From Paenibacillus cellulosilyticus (GTDB taxonomy: Bacteria; Bacillota; Bacilli; Paenibacillales; Paenibacillaceae), in contig NZ_QGTQ01000009.1 of assembly GCF_003182255.1 (NCBI RefSeq), forward strand, positions 62,001-126,000: 64,000 nt of DNA, written 5' to 3'. Position 1 is the stretch's first letter. The number at the start of each line of letters is the position of its first letter. Below the pieces are notes generated by a model. The model was not told the origin of the DNA, made no database searches, and saw only the letters and a list, made by a program, of their open reading frames with translations. This document shows, one piece after another, positions 16,073 to 23,679 of this stretch. Both the position numbers and the translations under genes were made by a program.

Positions 16073-17875
16073 TCAAACTAGCACATTTTGTTCCGACTGT
16101 GACTGGGCTGCACTTGAAAGGTGATTCACGATCTCATGCAGGACAGCCAGTCCTGACACCTCGGCTTCCCTCGCGTCATGCAGCAGCCGAATGGCTTGCG
16201 CCTTCAATTGTGGATTCGTCGTATCCGCCCCATGCGGGAACGGGAACAGCTCTCGCAGACCCACCCATGCCCGGTAGCTGGACATATACACCTCTGCCGC
16301 CTTCAGCATGAATTGCTGAAGGGTGATGTCCTGAATCGACATGCAATGCGTTATCGCCGATTGCATGAAGAACGGCGCGAGGTACTGCCTCGACGACGTG
16401 ATCCACAGCAGGTTATAGCTCGTATCGAACGGCCTTGCCGATCCTGATTCGAATGCCTCGATCCATGCGTCAATGGCGGCAATGCCATTGCAGCGCGAGG
16501 AGTCTTCCATACCCTCGTTCTTGATGTGCCGGATGGCTAACGATAATGCCGTACATAAGGTTCGACGGTAGCTGACATCCTCTTCCTCGGTATATCGCGT
16601 GGCACTAAGATGCGGCCTTTCCTCCCTATCCTTCAAGACAAGCACGAACATCTCAGGATTGATAGGTTCTCCATTCAAAGGCCGCTTCCCAAAATCATCG
16701 TAAGCGAGCTCGTCGCCCTCACGCGCATTAATATCATGAATGTTCAAGATCTGACGCTTGTCGTCGAAGCCATAAATCAGGCCGTGCTCATAGTTGTCGA
16801 GGTTCCAGCCGATAGCGGCGCAGCCGCGCTGGATGCTTTCTCCGACCATCAGCAGCGCAGTTTCGATCGTATTGTCCGTCCAGTCTCCGCCATAGATGTT
16901 TCCCGCAAGCACGTCCATGTCGTAGCCGAGATTGTCGAGCGCTGCACGAAGCAGACTTCCGTCTCCGAATACATTCATCGGCACGATCTGCTTCTCGTCT
17001 GTGTTTATAACAAAAGCTTGTCCGGTATAGACCAATGCCTGCGGCAGGCTAATTGACTTGTTCGAATATTGCATAGCACCGTACACCGCTAAGGCAAGCG
17101 AGTTATAGCAGTCATTCCAGTTGAAGGCTTGGCGTTCGAGCAACTTCCGAACAGCCCCCTTCTTTCTCGCTGACCATTTCTTGCGCGGCGCCCCTTGTGG
17201 AACAGGGATAAGGTTCGGATCGCCCTCATAGCCATGCTCGGCATACAGCTCCGATATTTCTTGTTCGAGCAGTGCCCGATTATAGATTCGAATATCGTCT
17301 ATTGCTCCATTGAACCAGAAGCGCGGCTCATTCGAGTTTTTCTTCCCGATATAGATTGGCTCATCGGCATTCGGCTTGAATGTACCCGCTTGGCTGTCAT
17401 TCAACTCACCATTCACGTACAGCTTATGCTCGCAGCCATCGAAGCAGGCAACTACGTGATACCATACGCCTACTTGAATCGGATATTTGCCGAATGCATC
17501 ACGTCCTCTGCCCATTCGGTGCCATACCAATCGATCGCCTTTGGTACTCAACTGAAACACTCGCCGCGATTTATCTGCCTCAAGACCATGGTCGTCTTGT
17601 GAAATAATCGCATTACTCCAACCCTTGCGTGCAGCGTTCTGATCATATTTCACCCAGACAGAAACGGAGAATGCTTCCGGATTGAGCGCAGCCGGCGGAT
17701 CGAGCACGATATGATCCCCTTGACCTGAGAAAGCATACGCACGGTCAGCTTCGCCGAACCGATTCACGGTTAAAGCAGCGCCTTCTATCCGACCATGTTG
17801 ACCTTGTCCGCTCGTATCCTCCGAGCCTCCATCAAACAAATATTCGACTGCTAACCCTTCTCGCAAATGATTCAA
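16073..17875 (-). CDS. LamG-like domain fused to a C39/BtrH-like cysteine-peptidase-fold domain
   Basis: A 600-residue protein. Residues ~8-200 form a concanavalin/LamG sandwich (LAVEYLFDGGSEDTSGQGQHG, then YAFSGQGDHIVLD and FNGAIDDIRIYNRAL). Residues ~250-420 have the order Cys256 (NDCYNSLALA), His364 (YEHGLIYGFDD) and Asp381 (LNIHDIN). This matches the Cys-His-Asp layout of C39-like and BtrH N-terminal domains. The last 170 residues look helical. The best start is TTG 17875: GAGGAGG lies seven bases away, and it removes 41 residues that have no site. No signal peptide is seen, so it is probably cytosolic. Possible roles are acyl transfer or peptide/thioester processing (inference). It stands alone between csaA and mqnD. 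Confidence 0.65.
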   Translation of the reverse strand: MNHLREGLAVEYLFDGGSEDTSGQGQHGRIEGAALTVNRFGEADRAYAFSGQGDHIVLDPPAALNPEAFSVSVWVKYDQNAARKGWSNAIISQDDHGLEADKSRRVFQLSTKGDRLVWHRMGRGRDAFGKYPIQVGVWYHVVACFDGCEHKLYVNGELNDSQAGTFKPNADEPIYIGKKNSNEPRFWFNGAIDDIRIYNRALLEQEISELYAEHGYEGDPNLIPVPQGAPRKKWSARKKGAVRKLLERQAFNWNDCYNSLALAVYGAMQYSNKSISLPQALVYTGQAFVINTDEKQIVPMNVFGDGSLLRAALDNLGYDMDVLAGNIYGGDWTDNTIETALLMVGESIQRGCAAIGWNLDNYEHGLIYGFDDKRQILNIHDINAREGDELAYDDFGKRPLNGEPINPEMFVLVLKDREERPHLSATRYTEEEDVSYRRTLCTALSLAIRHIKNEGMEDSSRCNGIAAIDAWIEAFESGSARPFDTSYNLLWITSSRQYLAPFFMQSAITHCMSIQDITLQQFMLKAAEVYMSSYRAWVGLRELFPFPHGADTTNPQLKAQAIRLLHDAREAEVSGLAVLHEIVNHLSSAAQSQSEQNVLV

Positions 17876-17970
17876 GCGAGCGCCTCCTCTATTCCAAATC
17901 TCAGAACAACAATCTCCTATATTATTCCTGTTTAATATAGCACATTTTGGTAGAACTAAGTGTAATAAGA

Positions 17971-18026
17971 AAAGACCAAACCTCCGTATCCCCCTCATTG
18001 AGTTGGATATGCAAGGTTTGGTCTTT
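17971..18026. terminator. Terminator downstream of mqnD
   Basis: AAAGACCAAACCT pairs perfectly with AGGTTTGGTCTTT, with a second inner stem (GTATCC with GGATAT). It ends mqnB-mqnD on the minus strand, about 20 bases after the mqnD stop. Confidence 0.75.
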
Positions 18027-18045
18027 ATGCATAGCTATCCGTATA

Positions 18046-18891
18046 CTACAGCAGCTTCTCCGGATCGATGCGCGGAACGAGTCCTTCGTCCGCTGCGCGG
18101 CCGAGCAGCGCGCGAATCGCGCCGTAACCATCTTCGCCTAAATTGCGTGTAAACTCATTCACGTACAGCTCGATGTGCTGCTTCGCAACATCCGGCGACA
18201 TTTCCTGTGCGTGGCACATAATATATTCGCTCGACGCCTCAGGATGCGCCCACGCATATTCAACGGATGCGCGAACCCAGTTCGTGATCGCTTCGCGATC
18301 GAGCGAGCGCTTCACAATGATTGCGCCAAGCGGGATCGGGAGGCCTGTGTCTGCTTCCCACCAGCTGCCAAGATCCTGCATAAGCGTCAGCCCGTAGTTC
18401 TGGTACGTGAATCGCGCCTCGTGAATAACGAGACCTGCGTCGATTTTCCCATCGCGAACGGCTGGCATAATCTCATGGAACGGCATAACGATAATGTTCA
18501 AGCTCGCGCCGCCGCCTGGCACATTGTCTGCCGCCCACAGGCGGAACAACATATAAGCGGTCGAGCGGTCGCTTGGTACCGCAACCGTGCGGCCTGCGAG
18601 CGAGGCTGGATCAGCGCTGCCGCCATTCGTCAGCACGAGTGGTCCACAGCCGCGGCCCAATGCGCCGCCGCAAGGAATGAGCGCATACTCATCGAGTACA
18701 TACGGAAGTGCCGCGTACGAGATTTTGAGCACCTCGGGACCTTCGCCCTTCGCAGCCCATTTGTTCGTAATATCGATATCTGCATACGTCACATTCAAGC
18801 TTGGTGCGCCTTCTACTAAACCGTGCGCCCAAGCATGGAAAACGAACGTATCGTTCGGACATGGGGAATAAGCAATGTTCATCGTCGTCAT
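18046..18891 (-). CDS. mqnD: 1,4-dihydroxy-6-naphthoate synthase (futalosine pathway)
   Basis: MqnD converts cyclic dehypoxanthine futalosine to 1,4-dihydroxy-6-naphthoate in the alternative menaquinone route. The 281 residues have the family start IAYSPCPNDTFVFHAWAHG, then ADIDITNKWA, KISYAALPYVLDEYALIPCGGALGRG (read as two blocks) and the late IHEARFTYQNYGL. The fold is periplasmic-binding-like but without a signal peptide, as expected for a cytosolic enzyme. It follows mqnB with only four bases between stop and start region, so the two are one operon. mqnA, mqnC and mqnE would be needed elsewhere in the genome. Confidence 0.94.
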   Translation of the reverse strand: MTTMNIAYSPCPNDTFVFHAWAHGLVEGAPSLNVTYADIDITNKWAAKGEGPEVLKISYAALPYVLDEYALIPCGGALGRGCGPLVLTNGGSADPASLAGRTVAVPSDRSTAYMLFRLWAADNVPGGGASLNIIVMPFHEIMPAVRDGKIDAGLVIHEARFTYQNYGLTLMQDLGSWWEADTGLPIPLGAIIVKRSLDREAITNWVRASVEYAWAHPEASSEYIMCHAQEMSPDVAKQHIELYVNEFTRNLGEDGYGAIRALLGRAADEGLVPRIDPEKLL

Positions 18892-18895
18892 GATG

Positions 18896-19552
18896 CTAGA
18901 ATACCTCCTTCAATACGGCACTCGCTTGTGCCAATCTGCCAAGCGCCTCGCCGATTCGCCATGCGGACTTGTCCCTTGGACCAACCCGATTCGAAATCGC
19001 GCGAAGCTCTAATACCGGAATACCCGCCAGCTGTGCAGCCGCCGCTACTCCGTAGCCTTCCATACCTTCAGATGCCGCTCCCGGCACGCGTGCTGCGAGT
19101 CGAGCCGCCTGCTCTGCAGAGCCCGTTGCAGTCGAAACCGTCAGTGCTTGTCCAGCAATCGCGCGCATGCCCGCCGTAAACAGCGCATCGGTCAGACGGT
19201 GTGCCTGCGCCACATCCACTGCTACACGCGCAGAGCCGAAGCCCAGCTCGTCCACGCTAAGAAACCGCTCGCCGTCCGGCGTCTCTGCGCCCAGATCAGC
19301 AGCGGTAATGCCCGTCGAGACGACGATATCGCCGATATCCGCTTGTCCGTCGAAGCCGCCGCCAATGCCGGCGCTAATGACGAGCCGATAGCTCCCAGCC
19401 GCTGACGTTAAGGCAGCCGCTGTACTTGCTGCGATGATAGCAGGGCCAACGCCGCCAGCTATTACGACGAATCGTTCGTCGCCTTCCAAACCGCGCAATA
19501 CTGCATCCCGTTCAGCATCGACTGCGGTTACGATTAATATTTTGTTACCCAT
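18896..19552 (-). CDS. mqnB: Futalosine hydrolase
   Basis: A 218-residue nucleoside phosphorylase/hydrolase-fold enzyme that splits hypoxanthine from futalosine. Visible are ILIVTAVDAERDAVL, then GGVGPAIIAASTAAAL, ISAGIGGGF and the catalytic region GAASEGMEGYGVAAAA, where the Glu contacts the ribose. SNRVGPRDKSAWRI near the end is typical of MqnB and distinguishes it from MTA/SAH nucleosidase. It is immediately upstream of mqnD on the same strand, so menaquinone here is made at least partly by the futalosine route. Confidence 0.93.
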   Translation of the reverse strand: MGNKILIVTAVDAERDAVLRGLEGDERFVVIAGGVGPAIIAASTAAALTSAAGSYRLVISAGIGGGFDGQADIGDIVVSTGITAADLGAETPDGERFLSVDELGFGSARVAVDVAQAHRLTDALFTAGMRAIAGQALTVSTATGSAEQAARLAARVPGAASEGMEGYGVAAAAQLAGIPVLELRAISNRVGPRDKSAWRIGEALGRLAQASAVLKEVF

Positions 19553-19745
19553 AATTCCATCTCCCGTTGCCTATGTCTACACTGTTGAGTTTACAGGAAT
19601 ACGGCGGATGAGACAAGAAACGACGATCCTTGATGGCAGTGGATAGCTGATTCTGACTAACGAATGCTACGCTTACATTGGCCATCCTATCATACGCCAA
19701 CAAGGCCGAAATTCCGGCTGCAAGTATACGATAACTGTCTCGCTT

Positions 19746-19925
19746 GCGGTTGCCACAGCGCTTATTCAGCTTACATTGCCTTGATCCGGACGCTAACGGT
19801 TGCAATCGAGCTTATTGATCCAATTGTCGAGAAAATAACGCCCTTCAAACCAAATAGCCTCTGCCACAACCGTTACAATTCAAAAGACGGCCGACAAACC
19901 GCAATAAGCACTGCTGCAACCATTA
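19746..19925. repeat. Four degenerate copies of a ~25-bp intergenic repeat at ~50-bp spacing
   Basis: The core TAACGGTTGCnnnnGnGCTTATT occurs forward at 19746-19767 and 19794-19817 and reversed at 19851-19875 and 19901-19925. Copies differ by several substitutions. The two pairs face each other, so the whole patch can also be read as one large imperfect inverted repeat. No gene is supported in the 19553-20238 gap beyond this repeat: open frames here are short, without ribosome sites, and cross the repeats. Confidence 0.6.
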
Positions 19926-20238
19926 CAACCTTTGTCCCCCTCCTCGGCATGGTTTGACAAACGATGCCTCACGCCGTAAGTCCATTTATTCACTGTCTGC
20001 CCTCTGCCGGCAATCCATCTCCCGCTGGTGGTTCTATCGCATGATTAGCGCATTTTACCATATACTATGGAAGACTCAAGCTTGTTCATGGCATTCACGA
20101 CCTCGGTCAGGTCGCTTGTTGCCGCCTTTCGCGTTACAATAGAGCTATTGGCAAGATAGTACCTACATAACGAATAACCTTATTATGCAGCGTGACTTTG
20201 AGCTCCACTCAAAGATCCAGACGTCAGGAGGAATACGA

Positions 20239-21471
20239 ATGCCAGTTACAACACAACAATTGGAACAATACGCGGAGCTGATCGTCAAGGTCGGCGTCAA
20301 CATTCAGCAAGATCAGGAGCTATTCGTTACCTGCTCGATTGAACTCGTAGAGCTTGGCAGACAAATCGCGGCGCAGGCTTATGCAGCAGGCGCATCGAAC
20401 GTTCATATCGACTGGATAGACGACGCAACCGCTCGACTGAAATATGAGAAGGCAGCCGATTCTGTATTCAATGAATATCCGGAGTATGAGAAGCTAAAGC
20501 GCAATACGTTCGTCGACCGTGGTGCCGCGTTCGTTGCGGTCGTATCGGCAAGCCCAGATTTGCTCAAGGGCATTAACCCAGCACGGATCGCAGCGTTCCA
20601 GAAAGCGTCCGGCGAAGGTCTCAAGCACTATCGCCGCGCCATCCAATCCGACCAGAACAGCTGGACGGTAGTTGCAGGTGCTTCCAAAGCATGGGCGGCC
20701 AAAGTGTTCCCGGATGCCTCTCCCGATGAAGCAGTCGACAAGCTGTGGGCGGCGATCTTCGAATCCGTGCGACTCAATACGCCGGACCCCGTTGCAGCTT
20801 GGCAGGCACATAACGAGAATCTGCATGCGAAGGTTCATATCCTCAATGAGCGCAAATATCGCAAGCTCCACTACCGTGCGCCGGGCACCGATCTGACGAT
20901 CGAGCTGCCGGATAAGCATCTGTGGGTTGGCGCAGCGAGCGAGAACAAGAACGACATTCCGTTCATGGCCAACATGCCAACGGAAGAAGTGTTCACCGTT
21001 CCTTATCGCAATGGCGTGAACGGTTATGTATCAAGCACGAAGCCGCTCAGCTACGGCGGCAACATTATCGACGGCTTCAAGGTCACGTTCGAGAATGGAC
21101 GTATCGTGAAGGTTGAAGCTGAGCAAGGTCAGGATATTCTCCAAGGTCTGGTCGATACCGACGAAGGTTCGCACTACCTCGGCGAAGTAGCGCTCGTCCC
21201 GCATCAGTCGCCGATTTCGAACTCGAACATCTTGTTCTATAACACGCTGTTCGATGAGAATGCCTCAAATCATCTCGCAATCGGCAGCGGTTATGCATTC
21301 AACGTCGAAGGCGGCAAGACGATGTCTTCGGAAGAGCTCGCAGCTGCAGGCGTCAATGCAAGCATTACGCATGTCGACTTCATGATCGGTTCGGCCGAGA
21401 TGGACATCGACGGCATCCGTGACGACGGTACCGTGGAGCCGGTATTCCGCGGCGGCAACTGGGCGTTCTAA
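20239..21471 (+). CDS. ampS: M29-family metallo-aminopeptidase (AmpS/aminopeptidase T)
   Basis: A 410-residue cytosolic enzyme that removes N-terminal residues from peptides with a two-metal centre. The family ligands fall at the expected places: Glu250 in MPTEEVF, Glu316 in SHYLGEVAL, His345 in ASNHLAIG, and His378 and Asp380 in THVDFMIG. The start is ATG 20239, eight bases after AGGAGG. An upstream in-frame ATG at 20185 would add 18 residues that overlap the ribosome site. The gene has its own strong terminator and no operon partner. Family assignment is firm; peptide preference is unknown. Confidence 0.94.
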   Translation: MPVTTQQLEQYAELIVKVGVNIQQDQELFVTCSIELVELGRQIAAQAYAAGASNVHIDWIDDATARLKYEKAADSVFNEYPEYEKLKRNTFVDRGAAFVAVVSASPDLLKGINPARIAAFQKASGEGLKHYRRAIQSDQNSWTVVAGASKAWAAKVFPDASPDEAVDKLWAAIFESVRLNTPDPVAAWQAHNENLHAKVHILNERKYRKLHYRAPGTDLTIELPDKHLWVGAASENKNDIPFMANMPTEEVFTVPYRNGVNGYVSSTKPLSYGGNIIDGFKVTFENGRIVKVEAEQGQDILQGLVDTDEGSHYLGEVALVPHQSPISNSNILFYNTLFDENASNHLAIGSGYAFNVEGGKTMSSEELAAAGVNASITHVDFMIGSAEMDIDGIRDDGTVEPVFRGGNWAF

Positions 21472-21487
21472 TTCGATTGGATTGGAG

Positions 21488-21553
21488 AAAAGGGCCTCGA
21501 TCCAGCATGTAAGCATACATGCTGAAATGAGGCCCTTTTTTTATACCGAAACC
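21488..21553 (+). terminator. Terminator of ampS
   Basis: AAAAGGGCCTC pairs with GAGGCCCTTTT, with an inner AGCATGTA-AGCA-TACATGCT stem, followed by a T-run. Confidence 0.85.
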
Positions 21554-21750
21554 CTGCTCGCCAGGTACGATTCGAATTGTTCAATGCTTGCGAAACGATG
21601 AATCAGCACTCCTTCGCGCGCAGATGCTCTTCAAGCCGTACGCTGAGCCGCTCCGTCGCATGCTGCAACGGCGACAAATCTGAAGGATCAAGGATATCTG
21701 CCAATTCCGGAAGTCCATAGTCTGCCTTTGATCGGCCCCCTGCATCGCAC
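21541..21750 (-). pseudogene. Possible gene-end remnant, family unknown
   Basis: On the minus strand a frame reads LPELADILDPSDLSPLQHA, then ERLSVRLEEHLRAKEC, stopping at 21603. It overlaps a 22-codon frame starting GTG at 21609 with AAGGAG just upstream and ending at 21541. The amino-acid composition looks coding, but the frame is closed upstream by a stop near 21752 and I recognise no family. It may be what is left of a two-gene unit. Low confidence; the rest of the 21472-21908 gap shows nothing else. Confidence 0.25.
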
Positions 21751-21908
21751 TTGTCTTATCCCGCGTAAGCTTATTTCTTCAATTTGCCCCCTTATCGATA
21801 AGCTTCTTTTATTAAAAGAAAGTTCCAGAATTTGTAGACTGATAAAATTTACGCGAAAGAAACAACATTTTAAGCTGAATTAAAGGTTATGTTCATCCCC
21901 CGTTCATA

Positions 21909-21963
21909 TTGACAGGGTAAATTAAGGATGTTCATGAACCTATTTCTTGTGTTGGTTAACCAA
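21909..21963 (+). promoter_or_regulatory. Palindrome-rich upstream region of the secreted repeat protein
   Basis: TTGACA at 21909-21914, the palindromes GTTCATGAAC (21930-21939) and TTGGTTAACCAA (21952-21963), and three copies of GTTCAT lie within 100 bases upstream of the start. No clear -10 box is spaced from TTGACA. Read as a candidate control region only. Confidence 0.35.
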
Positions 21964-21995
21964 TCACAACATTTCCACACGAAAGGCGGTAGACA

Positions 21996-23492
21996 ATGAA
22001 ATCACGTTCCGAAACCATTCGTCGCTATGGAAAAACGCTTAGTGCGTTAGTCCTCACTCTCACTCTTAGCGGAGGCGTAATCGCTACGAACAGCGTATTC
22101 GCAGCCTCTGACGATTCCAACGCAACCTCGTCGCAATCGACCAACAAGTGGAGCAAAGGCTTCAACAATAATGGCAAGCGCGGAGGCCAGGGCCAAGGCT
22201 TCCAGACACCACAAATTGAGCAAAAGATCGCTGACTACTTGAATCTCAGTCTGGAAGATCTCCGTGAAAAGCAGAAAACGCAGACGCTCGCTGAAATTGC
22301 AGCTTCACTTAATATTAGCCGTGACACGCTTAAGGCACAGCTCGTCACTTGGATTGAAGCGGCTCTGCCGACCAACACGTCGTCGTCGACATCCTCGAGC
22401 GAAGACAAGCCTACAATTGATGCTTCTACGTTTGCAGATAAAATGCTTGACTCGAAGGGCTTTGCCCTCCAAGGCGGAGGCTTTAAAGGCGGCAGAGCGG
22501 GCTTCGGTATCGCATCCGACGAGCTTGCAAGCCTGATCGGCATTACGGCTGACCAGTTGAAGGAAGAACAAGAAGCAGGCAAGACGGTAGCTGAGATCGC
22601 TGAAGCTAACGGCGTTACACGCGACGCGCTGAAGGCGAAGCTCGTTGCATGGCTGGATGAGAATAAGCCAACTGCCCCTGCCACTAACTCGGATAGCACG
22701 ACAGCCGATACGACGAAACAGCCGACTTGGGACTCGTCCGCGATTGCAGACCAAATTCTTGACTCCGTCCCTGGCAAGGATGGCGGACATGAGCGTGGAT
22801 TCGGCGGCGGAATCGGTAAAGCATATGATTCCGCAGCCATTGCTGCGGCACTTGGCATAACCGAAGATGAACTCAAGACAGCGCGCGAATCCGGCCAGTC
22901 CATCGCAGACGTAGCAGCTAGCAAAGGTGTTGCGGTTGATACGGTCGAAGCAGCACTCGTTGCAGCTCTGACAGCCCAGCTCGACACGGAGCTGAGCAAC
23001 GGCTCCATCACGCAAGAGCAGTATGACAAGCAAGTAGAACAGCTCGCTTCCTTCGCGGACAAAATCGTTAACGGCAAGTTCGATGAGCAAGCCAAAGGCG
23101 GCGCGCCTGGCGATCGTGGATATGGCGGCTTCGGTTTCAGTACGGCATACGATTCCGCAGCAGTAGCATCGGTACTTGGTGTAACTGAGGATGAGCTTAA
23201 GACAGCGCTGCAATCCGGCCAGTCCATTGCAGACGTTGCTGCCAGCAAAGGCGTTGCCGTAGACACGGTTGAGCAAACCATCGTTACTGCTCTCAAAGCA
23301 AAGCTCGATTCGGAGCTGAGCAGCGGCTCCATCACGCAAGAGCAGTATGATAAGCAGTCCGAACAACTCTCTGCGATCGCAGAGAAAATTGTAAACGTCA
23401 CACTGCCTGCAGGCAACGGAAAACAGCATGAGAAACGCGGAACAAAGGCTGATACCGCCACTTCTACGGCGGATGACAGCACCCAAGCGTAA
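21996..23492 (+). CDS. Secreted protein with four tandem IADVAASKGV-type repeats
   Basis: A 498-residue exported protein. Residues 1-36 are a Sec signal peptide (positive start, LSALVLTLTLSGGV core, cleavage after VFA). Four helical repeats follow, near 75-125, 173-225, 278-360 and 387-470. Each contains L-x-I/V-T-x-D-x-L-K, then G-Q/K-S/T-I/V-A-D/E-I/V-A and G-V-x-x-D-x-V/L-x-x-x-L-V. Repeats 3 and 4 are almost identical, including ELSNGSITQEQYDKQ, showing recent duplication. Linkers are rich in Gly, Ser and Thr. No cell-wall anchor is seen. AAAGGCGG precedes the ATG. The repeat looks like a small helix-turn-helix-type unit that might bind peptide or wall polymer; the function is unknown. 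Confidence 0.8.
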   Translation: MKSRSETIRRYGKTLSALVLTLTLSGGVIATNSVFAASDDSNATSSQSTNKWSKGFNNNGKRGGQGQGFQTPQIEQKIADYLNLSLEDLREKQKTQTLAEIAASLNISRDTLKAQLVTWIEAALPTNTSSSTSSSEDKPTIDASTFADKMLDSKGFALQGGGFKGGRAGFGIASDELASLIGITADQLKEEQEAGKTVAEIAEANGVTRDALKAKLVAWLDENKPTAPATNSDSTTADTTKQPTWDSSAIADQILDSVPGKDGGHERGFGGGIGKAYDSAAIAAALGITEDELKTARESGQSIADVAASKGVAVDTVEAALVAALTAQLDTELSNGSITQEQYDKQVEQLASFADKIVNGKFDEQAKGGAPGDRGYGGFGFSTAYDSAAVASVLGVTEDELKTALQSGQSIADVAASKGVAVDTVEQTIVTALKAKLDSELSSGSITQEQYDKQSEQLSAIAEKIVNVTLPAGNGKQHEKRGTKADTATSTADDSTQA

Positions 23493-23539
23493 TGAAGTCG
23501 CTCTCATTACTTTGGTGTGGATAGATACCAAACATAGAA

Positions 23540-23570
23540 CAAAGCCTCAGACCATTGGTCTGAGGCTTTG
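23540..23570 (+). terminator. Terminator after the repeat protein
   Basis: CAAAGCCTCAGACC pairs perfectly with GGTCTGAGGCTTTG around ATT. Confidence 0.75.
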
Positions 23571-23679
23571 TTGCATTTTGGCTGCCGCCAATGAATCTAT
23601 GGCAGATCACGTCCGACTTTCCACGCCTATCGCCGCATATATATGTGCAATAGAGCAACGGACAGGAGGTCAGCCACTA

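Noticed and set aside
19553-20142. Several 60-97 codon frames in the mqnB-ampS gap
   Set aside because: None has a ribosome site, and they run through degenerate repeats on both strands; the repeats explain the region better.
22235-23531. Two long minus-strand frames of more than 400 codons opposite the secreted repeat protein
   Set aside because: They mirror the repeats of the plus-strand gene, have Ser/Cys/Ala-rich composition typical of antisense shadows, and lack ribosome sites.
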